DNA of 64,000 nucleotides from Acanthopleura granulata. Lineage: Eukaryota; Mollusca; Polyplacophora; Chitonida; Chitonidae. The stretch is taken from NCBI GenBank assembly GCA_016165875.1, contig JABBOT010000002.1, positions 358,001 to 422,000 on the forward strand, in the 5' to 3' direction. Both the position numbers and the translations under genes were made by a program. Shown here one piece after another: positions 1-13,972 of this stretch (the first letter of the stretch is position 1; each line of letters begins with the position of its first letter). The notes beneath the pieces are model-generated. The model saw only the letters and a program-made list of their open reading frames with translations. It had not been told where the DNA came from and did not search any database.

Positions 1-1730
1 AGTCTGTCGTGTAGACTTTTGTAAAGATGTCCCCAATGTTTACTCAAAGAAATTATATATATCATGTAGCTAGTAATTGACAAACTGACAAAACCTAACA
101 GCTTTTCAATTATTCGAAAGAACTGATATGTTGTACAAATGCCTTGTGGCGACAAACACCATTGAGAAGCAAACAATCGGTTTCTCCTTAGACAAACACG
201 TGATTGAGGACCCAATTCATTGGCTGTCGCCAATTGAAAGCTAATTAAACAATATATCCAGGTTGTTACGCCACATTGCGTAAGTCCAAAGTGTTGACCA
301 AATAGAAATCAGTATAATCAAATACTGTATCTGATAAGCCGTGATAACTTGACGACGACGTTGTTTGGATGGAGAGTTGATGGCGACACATGTACAAGGA
401 ACTGTTCCAGAGGCATGAACAAGGACAATGAAAGGCGCAGATAATTAAAATTTAACTGTCACAGATGACAGTCTGACACTTCCGGTTTGAGAAGGTTGAA
501 TTTTCCTATATGATCTGGGGCAGGTTTTCACGAAGAATACTTGAGTAGCCATTAGCCTTTAGTTCACATCTCACAACATAAGTTGTCATGGTAGGCTGGG
601 GTTGATTTAGCTAAGTGCTCTTCATGAAATCTGGACCAGATCAAACCTATGTCCTGTGAAATGACGTCAAGGATTAATCAATAGCGTTTTAACCATTGCT
701 GAAATCATCTGGTGTTGTAAAACAAGAAAGAGGTTTGTGATGCAGAAGCATGCGCTATATATAAAAGAGAAAGGGTAATAAAATGGTGTAGACATTGATA
801 TGATGCCTTATTTTCTGGCATATCGGGCTTGTGAATTTTCTGGTGTACTTTTCCAGGTATAAAGCCAGGTATAAAAAAGAAAAAACCAAAAAAAGACATC
901 ATTTGATTATGTCTATGACAGTCCTCCAAAAAGCCATGGAAATATTCCTCGGTGTCCTACACAAGTCTTGTTGATCTAACAACATCCACCCAGGATAACA
1001 AACTTCAGTGTTGATAATTTTATTTTGGTTCTCATCGGTAGATGACATCAAATGAGCTGTGCTCAGTTAACCACTCATCCTAAACACTGAATCTATTGGT
1101 TTCGTTGCAAATTTGTAAAAGTGGCGTCACTTACTCTAGTATAATCACCTCAGTGAGAAAATTACGTCTGCACCCACCTTAATCAAGCAGATGGTCGCTG
1201 TGAGCAGCCTGCGGTAAGCTGCTAATATAAAGGACGCAGGACAGTTCCATTCCAGGTTAAGCGAAAATAGGGAAGAAAAAATACATTATTGACCATAGAG
1301 ACGAGACTGCATCACAGTAAAATTGATACGTTCAACCACGGTGCTAATTAGGAAACGACAGGGGCGTCGGTCCTTTCTTGAGAGAAGGACAATAGCGCTG
1401 TCCAGAGGCGTCTTTCTTTTCATAGAATACTTCTGGTCATCGCGATGGGAGGTGATTTTAAGAAGACAGCTATAATTAAGCATACCGTGAATGTTGTTTT
1501 CAATGAATGTCAAGCGAGACGTCTCCTAGGAAAGGCGGTTTCCACTTGAATACACACAGGTACTTAATCTAAAATTGTTAAAATGATAGATATATTATCT
1601 CCGAGCGATTTCTATTTCCTTCGACTGTTGGAGGCAAGACTGATGTGACGATTCGGCTCATCCTTCATTAGAATAAGCCCTCATTGAGTTATGCTTTAAA
1701 AGCAGAATCTAGCTCAGGCTGGTTTTCTTT

Positions 1731-1890
1731 CGTACGTGGGAATGTCAGTCAGTAATCTACGGATCATCGTAGACCTTTCCTCCCACCCCCGCCTTGGACA
1801 CTGCCCACTTTCCTCCCGCATTACTGCTGGAGGCAGTTGTATAAGTGAAATTCAGTACGGCGTAAAGCGCCAATAAAAAATTAAGGATTA
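1731..1890 (+). repeat. SINE family A, 5'-truncated, decayed
   Basis: CGTACGTGGG at the left, TTTCCTCCCGCATTACTGCT in the body, then TATAAGTGAAATTCAGTACG and GCGTAAAGCGCCAAT. Matches the 3' half of family A with several deletions. Confidence 0.7.
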
Positions 1891-3807
1891 AAAAATATAA
1901 CATTGATTTGTTTATCTCACTGGATATTATGTTAGGTGCCAAAATACCTGGAGTATTAAACAGGTTCCAAGAAAATAGGTCACATCTATATGTAGTTGGT
2001 AATATTTTGAGAAACTACCACACGTATACAGCTGCTGATGCTAAAAAAAAAAACAAAAAAAAAAAAACCCCAGCAAGATTTGACTTGGTAAGGGGCTAAT
2101 ATGCTCTCTTGGTTCAACCTGGTGATCTGTAGGAATAAATATAAATGCCATCAGGCTGAAAGCAATGACCAGGTACAAGTCCACCATCTCAAACAACACA
2201 AAATGCATCTTTGATTTACAATGTCAGCTTTAGAATACTTATTAGTGTACATCGAGTGTACCAGAACGTTACTGTTTCAGGCCTATCAGGCATGTGTAAA
2301 TAAAGAACCACATGAGGGAAAAAAGGCCTAGAAAATGTTGGAACTGTTATATGCGTTCACCGTAAAACAGCAATCAAACGAAAATTCGTGTTTTCAGTTA
2401 CAGAAAAACACCTGACCTTCTCAGAAGGTCGAGCCTATGATTGTATTTCATTCCATGCAAGGTCGTTAGGTTTGATACAAACAATGACGAATAGTTAACT
2501 AATCTAGAAAGACGCTAAGATGTCTGTCGTTCCTAAGTTTTCCATAAATATTTAAAAGCTGTAATGATGGTGCGTGGTTGTACTTCTCCTTATGTAAAGC
2601 GCTCACCGGAGGCTGGTATATGGAATGGCGTTCAATTAGGCCGCCTTACTCCGGTACCTGGAATCGATCGTAGACGAACACATACCTGTATTGTGGCTGC
2701 ATTGTTGCAAAAGGTCCGCCTAGAAACTATAGTGTGCACCAACCTCAATCTAGATCTGCTGATCACAGTCAAAGTTTGCCTGGCTGCGGAGAAACCATTA
2801 CATTCAGGCAGCGCGGTTGACTGGACGAGTTTTACTTAACCATATATGTCCTTTGGGTCATCCAAAAGTACCACTGGTGTCTCCACCAACCTCCACCCAG
2901 AAAGATAGCTAGTTGTTTTTGTTTAAAGAGGTTTCCATTACAGGCATCTGAATGCTTTACAGCTTTTAACTCATAGGGACCATGTCCGCATCTAGACCAA
3001 AGTGTCAAAGTGTTTTACGAGTTTTGGTCACTTGCGGTGGAATGACGTACGAATCACAGGAAACGTGACAATGAACTTGGACAATACGTAATCCTTGTAT
3101 TTCGGGTTTGGCAATTGTTTTCGTCGTCCACATTGGGTTCAAAGGTGATATAAATGTCATTGGTTTGGTTGTGGCGACCATATACTACAGTGTAACTCGG
3201 CGGCTTATAATGCTTGGCCATAATTTTTATTTCCCCAAAGTTGAGCCGAGAGGTAGGTTATTTAATTATTGTGCTAGTACAGACTGGAGTGTAGCAAATA
3301 TTGGCCCAAATGGCACCATGTTACATGACAGTGGGTTCAGAAACAGTGCTGTGACGAAGACCAGTTTTCAGAGTTTGCTTCGGCATTGGATTTATACAAC
3401 TGGAACACTGTAACCAAGACACTATTTACACTTTACAGGTAAGTCACTTTTATATGTATGTTTGAAAAGCAATGATTTTTTATGAACAAAGAATATAGCA
3501 CATAATGTAACATTCTGGTTGCTCATATTTCTTTTTATTACAATCTGTAACGAATTCTTTCAGACATATACATGACTTTTGCCTATGGAAGTTTCTTACT
3601 TTAATGCGTATCTTCTATAATTCCTCATGAAATCTTGTTACTTAAGTGCTAATTATACCGGTTGAGATGTTATTCTTGTACCAGAACTTATAACTGAAGT
3701 ACCGCTGTGAAACAAAATGTTCCTAAAACAGTCACAAGGTAACACTAAATCGGTGTTAAAGTTCAGTCTGAATCTTACGCTCAGATGCCTAAATCCATTA
3801 GAGTGTG

Positions 3808-3908
3808 ATTGATTATTTATTTATTTTTTTTTTATTTGATTGGAGTTTCAGGCCGTACTCAAGAATGTTTCACTTATACGATCGCAGTTAGCGTTATGGT
3901 GTGATTGA
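3808..3908 (-). repeat. SINE family A tail
   Basis: TTATTTGATTGGAGTTTCAG, then GCCGTACTCAAGAATGTTTC and ACTTATACGATCGCAGTTAG. Minus-strand tail fragment. Confidence 0.75.
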
Positions 3909-4607
3909 ATAAGAATTGCTATAAGATGTAACGGTAGTATTCAGTCATCGAAATGTGGTCTAAGAAAATGTATATAACATGGCAATTTACGATGGCAAAT
4001 GTTTCTGAATAAGTCCTTTGGGAGAATCAGCACTGAATAGATCCGAGCGACTTAGGGTCTGCTAGACAACATCTATGTACACAATGAGGAGGGAATCCTG
4101 GACCCAAACACAGATCAGGATGAATTACCCTTAATCGTCTGAATTTTTACTTGCTATCGACCTTGTGACCTTTTGCTCTATTTGAGCACAATGAATATTT
4201 AACGTGAAAAGGGGAAGTTAGTGAGAATGACTGGCTGTGGCTGACGTCTCGCCTAATGATTTCAGAGATAGTGTTGCCATGTGGTAAATTTCTACATCGT
4301 ATTGACCTAAATGAAGAATATCGACGATATATGCCAATTAATTTGATTAGCGACGAATAAAGGAAACACTTGCCATTTGCACGCTGTTGAAAACCCAAGT
4401 GCCTATTGAAGTTTGTCGACTAAATCTTTTCATAGATTAGTAAGGTAATGCGATAAATTTCCTATTGCTGCTATTATGTAGTCATGCGCATGGCAATTAT
4501 ATAATCTTAAAAAAAAAAGAGAAAAATGCAAATAATAATAAAGAAAAATAGTCAGATCTTAATTCTAAATCGTCAATCCATCGTGGAGAAATGGGATGGG
4601 AGGGGGA

Positions 4608-4800
4608 GGCCGCTCTGTAGCCGAGTTGGGTAAATTTCATCAGTGCGGTCACTGCGAGTTCAATGTCTGGTTTCCTCTCCGCACGCACGTGGGAAGGTCT
4701 GTCAGCAACCTGCAGATTGCTGTTGGTTTCGCCACACCATGGTGCTGGACGTATAAGTGAAATAGTCTTGAGTATGGCGTGAAATACCAATCAAATAGAC
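4608..4800 (+). repeat. SINE family A, nearly complete but decayed
   Basis: Starts in a degraded head (CTCTGTAGCCGAGTTGGGTA), has a B-box-like GCGAGTTCAATGTC, body CACGTGGGAAGGTCTGTCAG and tail ATAAGTGAAATAGTCTTGAG, ending ACCAATCAAATAGAC. Confidence 0.75.
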
Positions 4801-5992
4801 ATATACGCCCATCTGTCCCTAGGATAGGCGGTGGGTCGGTCAATGATACATCGACAATCTGCAGATGTGTTATCGTGACGTTACTACTTACTCCAGTCCA
4901 GAGAATGGAAAGTTCAACCACATGTCCATGTTCTGTATCCTATTCTGATAAGCTTGAACTGACTGCATAGAGCAGTGTCATGGACAAAACGTGTATGACC
5001 TTACCGGCTTCCCACATGCAAAAAGGGCGCCAATTTGAGTTCAGCTGAAGTGGATTTCAAGGTCATCGCGTCTTACTTTTGAGAAAACCGTTATCAATGC
5101 TTGAGTGGTATGATGAAGACACCAATATGATCTTACATACAGACCTTCCACGTGCAAATCTGCCCCAGTCTGAAGTTTATCGCAGCAAATTTACTCAAAT
5201 TGATAATGAATTTTGCCCGTGGAAAGCTTTGGGACTGAAGTATTGCCGTTTTATCGGCTTTTTATGCCCGCTTTCAGGCAGTCATCACATTTTTCCAGAA
5301 AAGTGAAATAAATGTTTAACTCTAAACTAAAGCTAGAAGATTCAAGTGATGCCGGCCGGATAATCCCGTAAAATCACATGCCGATCGTGGGGCGATGAAC
5401 CGCCATCATTCGCGTGTAATGGCTGAACTATTCACTTTCAGACGTGAATTCAAGTATTGTTATTTTCTAAAGTGTCAACTAACACGAAGTGGACAAGTTT
5501 TGCCATGACTGTTACAAAAGCAACGCATTACTGTAGCTGACCTGTGAAGTGATTACAATACCAATAATTGACGATTATGTGTGGAAAATTACAGCTCATT
5601 GTCCAAAAACGCCAGCTGAGGGCACAACAAATGTGACATGGTGTCTGCTGGTATCTTTAAATATTTAGCACATACCATAGGACGCATTATTTGGTCTTCT
5701 CGTGAGAATGAACCAGAAGTGTTTTGACGGGTAAGGGGATCAGTCGGAGGAGAGAATACAGCCTTTTAATGGTACGTGCTAATGGCGCCTTTTTGCATCG
5801 AGGTCATGAGCTCAGCTCACCCATGAAGGTCGGACACTGTTAAAGAGCACATAACACCACCCAAGTAACCCATGGTACAATGTGCAAGGCAATATACCTT
5901 CCTGGACAACTTGCTTCCGCCAAAATTTACCATAGTTGCCTATCGTTGTACCTCAGTTATCCTCACCTTGGATATAGGAACTATCACAATCA

Positions 5993-6105
5993 ATTTATTT
6001 ATTTATTTACTTGATTGCTGTTTACGCCGTACTCAAGAATATTTCACTTATACGACGGTGGCTAGCATTATGGTGGAATGAAACTGGGTAGAGCCCTGAG
6101 GTATT
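5993..6105 (-). repeat. SINE family A tail
   Basis: TTTATTTATTTACTTGATTG, then GCCGTACTCAAGAATATTTC and ACTTATACGACGGTGGCTAG. It stops in the body after TAGAGCCC. Confidence 0.8.
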
Positions 6106-6689
6106 ACAATCAAAACTAAACTGATATGCATCTTTTGCTTTACCGATAGCTTTTGAAATAACACTGTACACGATTGGATACAAATTTAATTCATACGCCC
6201 GGAACATTCATTGAAAACTGTTGATCTTTTTTTCGTTCTAATTTATTACCCCATATACTTTCTCAGTGCTTTGATGTTTTGTGTTAAATGTTGTTTTAGA
6301 AACTGGTGTCTATATTACTGAGCCAGAACGTCCATTAGAACTGATAGCTGGTATGACTGTATAGACGCCCAAATCACTCCTAATCCTAAACCCTTATTCA
6401 ATGTGTATTTCATTTAAATGGAATGTAAATTTCAGAGTTTTAGCGAATAACCGAAATGAAAGTTCATTCCAAGCACGACCTCCCAAAGATAAAAATATTA
6501 GAATGAATATCAAAATCTCACCAAAAAGCACCAGTATATAATCTGAGCGAAACCTGGTTACTGAAATCTGTAAGTACAAGTGCTTATATTATACAATGCT
6601 CAGCGGAAGAAGAAATGGTCTACATCCTCAGAGAGATGTCCATTCCCATAACTTAGGTCGTCCCATTGAAAGATATGAGACACACCAGC

Positions 6690-6875
6690 ATACAGAATAA
6701 AGCCAAAGCAGCGACGACAGTGTGGTAGTCGACAAATGGTCACGTGTTACTGATGAATTCCGGTCTCGTATATTTACAAGATAGGATTTTACCCTAACTG
6801 TTCGTGTAAATGTTTAAATAAGTAACAACTTAAACGTAGCCGGGCACCATGGCTTAAGCAGAATTAGATCTTAAA
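6690..6875 (+). repeat. dispersed repeat family E
   Basis: Holds ACAAATGGTCACGTG, AAGTAACAACTTAAACGTAG and ATGGCTTAAGCAGAATTAGA. Related copies are at 43765-43905 (+) and 46745-46860 (-). No coding capacity is seen and the element type is unknown. Confidence 0.6.
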
Positions 6876-9800
6876 ATGGTAGTGATGATGATGGCAATTT
6901 ATTAAGCGTCATTGATTCAGAATTACTCACAATGCTGTGTTTCGTGTTAGAAGATAAGATGTCAAAAATTTGCCTGACAGTCGATTCGATCATCAAACAG
7001 ACAGACAGAACGATAGACATACAAAACTGCTTAGTCGCAGCTAACAAATTCACACATTAACGGTAAAATAACTGCGGGGCCTTTGTTGTGCAGCGATATC
7101 TAAGGTTTGCAACGTCTCTGGCAATTGATGAAGCTGAGTGAAGTTAAGTGTAACAATGTCTTAAGATCTGAAATACAATAGCTACAAACGTGTCCCAAGT
7201 TGTTTACCTCTAAACGTGCGCCGCAACACTTCAGTCTTGCAAGTATGGTGGTAAATCAGCACAGCTGACTTCACCCCTGAATGAGGGTGGATACTTAATG
7301 CTTTGTTTTGCGTTCGGTGGAAGTGGATTTATTGCAACTCCCCTACCGACTGATTGGGATATAAATCAATAGTCTATACTACGGCCAGTACAACGATCAG
7401 CAGCCTTCTCCGGGTAATAATAATAATGACTGGCTGAAACTACAGAAACCTCGCCGTTTCTGGGTTAGATTCACGGAAAGTTAGCTTCGTTCACAATGAT
7501 CATGTTACCGAGTGAATGGTCGTCTGTGATTCAAACAGACTAAAGGATAATTGGCCGTTTAAGTTTGGATAGGTCGTAAAATCCGGCTCTATGGGGACGT
7601 ACATATAAAGTCTGTCGCCTGCAATCTATAACAGCAGCTTCGGGTGCTTTATAATGAAGCCATGCAGTGTACTTTAGTTTTGCATCGATTATGTCATAAC
7701 AGTCTTAATGTAATGTCGGCCTTTCAGTTGTCCTCATTCTATGTGTAACCGCACTGGGCCCATGGTATCCACTTCCTGTGCTAAAATCCCATAGCTTTAT
7801 GTTGGCCTATTAACACAGAGTTTGTAACTGTCTATCCTGATTGAATCTCCAATGACAACCTTGCCACAGAAACAAAACTACAAGCTCTACCACGTTTACG
7901 TCTATTTATCTCTTACTTTCTGGTTTTCCACCTACCTATGAAAAGTGAATTTTGCGTCTTTCGTTCAAGGCGCAAAAGATATCAATCTTCAATGATCAAA
8001 CCGGTGCAACCAAAAAAAAAACAAACAAAAAAAGAAACAACACATTTCAGGTGTACTTATAAGCCGCTGCTGCTGTCAGCGTCAGCATTTCGTTGTTAAC
8101 AAACCAAAAAGCTTGAACCGTTGTCGCCTATTAATAAGAATATCTAAGGGATCCTCAACTGAAAGTAATATCCTCTCTTAACATTGCATCTGTGGAAACT
8201 GCCGGTCGAGTAACGCCCTTCCTAGGAAAGTTTATCTGATCTGTGAAATGCCATATATTTCATTTAGGCATCTTGTTTTTTACTTTCCCTTAAAACTGTT
8301 TCAGACATGGTGCTAAAGGGCATACATATTGCCCAGATTTGACATTGCTGTGCACAGTTATATTATGAAAGCTTCCATTCTTGCCGAATGTGTGACCAAC
8401 ATGATGCTAATCACATCGTATTATTAATGAGATGTTTAGTTTAGCCTGTATTTGCGCACAAATTTGATGGCTACCCCGAGAGTTCCCCCGAGAGTGGTAT
8501 AGTCATTGCTGAATTGGAAAGTACCGAACGCATGAAAATGTTCAGTCAGCTACAAAAAAGATGATACGTGCTGATATGAAACCGGTGAAATAATGACGCT
8601 TTGTACGCTCGCCTTCTCCCCCCCCTCCTCCGCCCATATTATGCCGGGATGGGGATAAACAACCTTGCCAATGCGACTTCGCCCCCCACTACAATTTTCG
8701 ACGGATTATACTGAAACTTGGCAGATGTGTTATGAATGTGCGTGAAATTTTTTTGTGCTGACCTCGATAAGGAAAACCTGTAGGAAAATGAGCTTGAGTG
8801 ACCCGTTCAAACATTTTAAAGAAAAACGTCACTATGCTGTAGTATAATTTAAGGGAGAGGTGGGATTTGACAACTAAAGGCCTTTGACCAAATAAGGCTG
8901 CATACATACATGGAATCTTTTACTTCGGTAATATAACAGCACACATCGGTAGTACTGAAAATAGATTTTATCCCATATTTTGCAGACAAACTGCGAAAAA
9001 TATGAAAACTGGCGATGTCTGCATAAGCGAAGCGAAAAGGTGCTACTAAACATGTCGCAACTTCAACTGAACGGTGATGTGCTGAATCGATGGCTGGGTG
9101 AATAGATTCGGCGCCGGGCACGTTGTTTTCCTGCAACTGAATAACAGTTATCCTATTAGGAAGTTTCCTCCTTTGCCCCTTTCGTATTGGAAGGTTTTCA
9201 GCTCTTCTCCTCCCAACGTGCGAATATCACATGTTCTAACATATTACCCTCACTCTGAATTGTCATCTGTCAAATATGGCAACATGGCTGTGTTATCATC
9301 GATTGCGTGTATTTCTATGGTTACTTAGTATGTGTTAGCTTTCTCTGAACTCTCCGATAAAGTCTCGGAAACAACAGTTCATTGATTCGCAAAATAGGTA
9401 CCTTCGTCACGAATCCCTCACATCTATCATAATATCTTATTGTGTGTGGCTTGCATGGGATTAGCTGTTGAGCTTGATTTTCTTAAAAACAGGTTTACTT
9501 TATCTGGGCGGAGGGGAGGGGGTAGTAAGAAAAATTTGGTAGTGGTGGTAGTGGGTGCAAATAAAACTTCGTGCAGACTCGGAAAACCGATCTCACGAAG
9601 TGCCAACAAATATGGTGGACCACTGCACCCGGGAACCTAGCAACGTCAAGATGACTCTGAAAAACAGATTAACAGACAACCAATGCACGTGATGAAATAA
9701 ACAATTCTCTAGATTATCTGAAAGCTAACATATCAGCGACAATTGAGAGGTCAACCACCTTGTATTTGTTAGCTGATATAACATTGTTATAATTGCTTTG

Positions 9801-10011
9801 CATTGAATTATGCCTGTCTACTTTGCAGATCAGTTAGTTGGTATTCTTAGAGCTGGGAAATAAAAAAGCTAACTGGGCACGGACTACCCAACAGTTAGAC
9901 CTAATCATAATTGAATGGGATTGGTGATCAGCAGATAACTTTATTCACACAGTGCTTTTTATGTTCTACCTTCTGCAAGAATTATATAGTTGCCCAATGC
10001 AATTATCCGAA

Positions 10012-10215
10012 GATTTATTTATTTATTTCATTAGTGTTTTACGCCGTATTTAAGAATATTTAATTTACACAACGGCGGTCAGCATTATGGTAGGAGGAAA
10101 CGGGGCAGAGCTCGGGGGGAAAGCCAAGACTGCTAGGTTGCTGGTAAACCTTCCCACGTGCGCCCGCAGAGGAAGCCAGCATGACCTGGACTTAAACTCA
10201 CAGCGAATTACCCCT
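10012..10215 (-). repeat. SINE family A, head missing
   Basis: TTTATTTATTTATTTCATTA, GCCGTATTTAAGAATATTTA, then GGAAACGGGGCAGAGCTCGG, CTTCCCACGTGCGCCCGCAG and GACTTAAACTCACAGCGA, covering tail to B-box on the minus strand. Confidence 0.85.
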
Positions 10216-10264
10216 AGATTATATAGAAATTGAATTTGAAGACAAATACGTCTAAATCAACTGT

Positions 10265-10268
<4 letters not shown>

Positions 10269-10299
<31 letters not shown>
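10269..10299. repeat. (TA)n microsatellite
   Basis: Uninterrupted TA run of about 31 bases. Confidence 0.95.
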
Positions 10300-10302
<3 letters not shown>

Positions 10303-10513
10303 TAGCGAACCTTTAAGTTTGTATGCCCCTCGTGGACAGATTCGTCAGAATCTAGCCAAAGGTCTTGAGGGTGGTGTTAAACAACGATCAAATAGATAAG
10401 TAAACATTTATGTTTACATGATATTTACAAAATAGCAGTTAAAGGAAACGTCAGCGTAAAACGAAGTCTGAAACCCTCCGATAAATGTATCTGATTACTA
10501 ATTGAATCCTTTT

Positions 10514-10566
10514 TCAAACAGAATTGCCGATGTGGCGTTAAGCCATAATCATTCATTCATTCAAAC
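10514..10566. repeat. dispersed repeat family B fragment
   Basis: ATTGCCGATGTGGCGTTAAG, CCATAATCATTCATTCATTC. This is the 3' end of family B with its CATTCATTC tail. Confidence 0.65.
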
Positions 10567-10741
10567 AGAATTAAATATATTCAAATAATTGATGATTACC
10601 ATTATAATGTAATCCTGTAAGTAGTATGTTCCTTTTAGCTCTCACTATGAATTGGTTTTTGTATTTTATCAATAACCGAACGTAGAGATAAAAAGTTCAT
10701 GGAACGTATATATACATAAATATGATTTTTAAAAGAAAATT

Positions 10742-10862
10742 TACCCGCAACCTGCGGATGGTCGTGGATTTCCCCAGGGTTCTGCCCGGTTTCCTCCCAT
10801 CATACTGCTGACCCCCATCATATAAGTGAAATATTCTTACCGCGTAAAACATTTTAGACAGC
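10742..10862 (+). repeat. SINE family A, 5'-truncated
   Basis: CAACCTGCGGATGGTCGTGG, TTCTGCCCGGTTTCCTCCCA, then ATATAAGTGAAATATTCTTA and CGCGTAAAACAT. Confidence 0.8.
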
Positions 10863-12639
10863 CTCTGTAGTGATGTGTCTAATGATGACTTATCTGTTCC
10901 CTTTTGTAAAAAAGCTGCTTCTTCTGTGTTCTCTTTGAGAACAAACGTCTGACGAACTTTGATTTATAAATCCCCAGTACAGAAATTTTCATCATAAATG
11001 CCGTTAGCTCGCGCAGATACAGCACGTGATCTCTACATTAACTGCGATATTACGGCTGATTACATCGCTAGAAATATTCCCTGATCAATACAGCTTGCTG
11101 AGATTTCACTTTTATTCCCTGTTATTAATGGAAAGAAGGCTACCTATGACAAATGTCAGACGGATTACGGTGCAGAATAAACAGATCAAATCAATCCCTG
11201 ATGAACCACAGCATCACGAAGATAACAAGTTATCCGTGTAGGATATGATAAAGAGCCAAACCAGTTTGTCCATTAAAATTTATACCCCACCAGCTCAATT
11301 CAATCAAGGCTTACCAAGCTTACAATGTGCAAGCGTCTAGATATGCTTTTCAACTGATGGAGAAACTTTGAATTCAGTGCACGACCATCGAACTGTTTCA
11401 CACCAGAACAAATGAGGAGACAAACCCGACACGATTCGTTTCACTCTTTCTGATGTGTAAAGTATGATCAATGTTAAAATAGGACGCGCTCTACCGTCTG
11501 AGTGACATTTTCGTTTTTCACAAAACACGTTGCACAAATATTATTAGTGAACTCTATTATGGTGTTTTCTGCTGTCATGCCGACTGCGATATTACTTCAA
11601 ACATATCGTGTTTCCCTCAGAAAAGGGCACTTAAAACTGACTGATGTCAGAACACAGTTTGTGATTACACGCTGGTTTGATTGCCTTTCTAATCTACGAC
11701 AAACTTCTCTCTATTTCTCTCGATAAGTGACTACTCATTCGTTACTACATGGGTACATACATCTTTGCTACCAGATTTATATCTGTTTTCATGTATAAAT
11801 ATGAGTATATACAGAATAGGTCGACCTGAGTTATATGGCATATACATATTTTGCTTCATGAAAGGCGATCGATCGTGTGCCATTGCCTAGTTTGAAAAAG
11901 TTTGTATTTCGAAACCTAAGTCTCTCAATGATGCCTTTTTAAATACCTTCACCTAAATTTTGGGAACGTGCACGCAAAAATCGTCTTTTGCCAAGAATAC
12001 CTGGAGCTTCTACTTTCATCGCTTCAAAAGTTGTACGTAATGTCGTTTAACAGGGCATCTAGAAAGAGGGTCCATACATCGGACTGGTATTTTTGACATG
12101 TCTCTCTGTTAAATAAGTGTGATCGTACAACAATGGTTTCTGACTTGTTTATTGAATTATTTTCTACATTTAACCTTTAACACGGGCAGTATTTCCGACT
12201 GCATTTCTTCTGTGTGACATGCACTGGCTTTATTCGGATTTTCACCTCTTCAAGCATAGCTTTGGAAACTTCAGATTATGCTTGGACCAGTGGAGTTCTT
12301 CAAAGTCGGTAACTATGGGTTTCGCGGAGAGACTGAGTCTTGGGGACGTCAAAATGGCCAACAAGTATTTTGTACAATTTTTACATGTTTTATACATGTA
12401 TAGATACATTATATGCATTCAAACCCCTGCAATCGATCACTCAGTTTTGATAGGTCATGTGATCGAATAGACGATTTTGTCCACCCGAAATCATCGAGGT
12501 GATTTGTCACCGATTGTACATAATTCCAAATGTGAGGTAAAATGGTCTGAGGGTTCCCCAGTACGTACTGGGGGATAGGTCCAATCTTGCTGATAACATT
12601 CAAGTTCATAGCTCTTAGTTTCTTTTAGCTCGCCTGTAC

Positions 12640-13275
12640 TAAGCACAGCGGTAGTTCATGTCGTACCTTGAGCGTCAGCGTCGGCGTCGGCGTTAGTGTC
12701 CAATAACAGGTAAGCAAAGTTAAATAAAATGTTAGTGGTGGTATCTCAAAAAGTACTGCATGTATTGGACACAGGGTTTGCACACATGTAGAGCACAGTA
12801 ACACGAGGGGAATATTCCATCGTTGATACCGTGTGTGCATATTAAATAACATAAATTTCCGAATTCCTCACTTAGAATTAGATACTGTGTGTTAAAGAAA
12901 ATGTTAGGGGTGGTGCCTTAAGCAATACTGCATGTATTGAGTTCATGGTTTGCATACTACAGAGCCCTATAACACGAGGGTGATATTCCATCGTTCATTC
13001 TGTGTATGCATATGAAATACCGCAAATTAGCGAATTCCCAGCCTAATGTACTGTGCATTAGAATCAGTGCTGAACAAAATGTTAGGTGGTATCTTAAGAA
13101 ATACTGCATGTATTGAGTTAGGGTTTGCACACATGTAGATCATAATGACCCTAGTGGGATGTTTTCATCGTTAGTTCCATGCGTGCATATTAAATACCGT
13201 AAAATTAACGAATTCCTGACTTAGTGCACTGTGCTTTAGAATCAGTGTTAAGCAAAATGTTAGTGGTGGTACCGT
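12640..13275 (+). repeat. ~175-bp tandem satellite, about three copies
   Basis: Units start AAAATGTTAG at 12726, 12898, 13076 and 13254 (spacings 172, 178 and 178 bp). Each includes ATACTGCATGTATTGAGTT-like sequence, a GTTTGCACACATGTAGA-like segment, ATTCCATCGTT and GAATTCC. The fourth copy breaks off after about 20 bases. The left flank (12640-12725) has the imperfect run GCGTCAGCGTCGGCGTCGGC and part of a unit end. Confidence 0.85.
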
Positions 13276-13705
13276 TATGTTAGTCCCGCTGACCACCCAC
13301 AAGGCCTACAACAGACCACAGGTTCCATTATACTTCTATTTGGTTCACGGTAAATGGAAAACGTTACTTATTTGTGAATACATCATGTCATAACTTTGCT
13401 TTGAGGTCTACTTGCCTAGAGTTCTTACGAATGTCTTCTTCTTCGCTTGGGTTAAACTTCGCTGCCAATGAGGAATAGAGCTTCTATACAATTCTGACGT
13501 CACATTTCTTTTTCCCTTTTGGCATAATACTTCCGAGAACACTCTGGTCTTAAAGGCTTAGTCTGAGTGAAAATATGGGATGACCTGACCGACCTTAGGT
13601 TGAATTTCTTGCCCAAAATTTGACATTTGCTTTTCTTTTACACGTACCAAACTCCGTCATATTTTTACATTTTTCTAAATTCCGCATTTGGTTTGAATTT
13701 AATTT

Positions 13706-13972
13706 TAATTAATTGATTTATTTCATTGTTGTTTAACGCCGTACTGAAGATAATTTCACTTATAAGACGGCGGCCAGCATTGTGGTGGGAGGAAAGCGGG
13801 CAGAACCCGGGGTGCTTGTCACGACAATTGGCAGGTTGTTGGCAGACCTCCCAACGTACGATCGGAGAGGAAGCCAAAATGAGCTGGACTTGAACTCACC
13901 AAGACCGCATTAGTGGAGGGCACTGAGATCATTACACTGCACCAGGGCGCCAACCTCCTCGGCCAAGGATGC
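13706..13972 (-). repeat. SINE family A, near full length
   Basis: Minus strand. Tail CGTACTGAAGATAATTTCAC and TTATAAGACGGCGGCCAGCA, body CGTACGATCGGAGAGGAAGC, B-box complement ACTTGAACTCACC, and a decayed head (CGCCAACCTCCTCGGCCAAG). Confidence 0.85.

Noticed and set aside
2564..3413. Two plus-strand open frames (91 and 101 codons)
   Set aside because: No recognisable domain, no convincing splice sites joining them, and unremarkable length for 20 kb of non-coding DNA.
12640..13275. CRISPR-like array
   Set aside because: The whole ~175-bp unit repeats with drift, there are no unique spacers, and the genome is eukaryotic.
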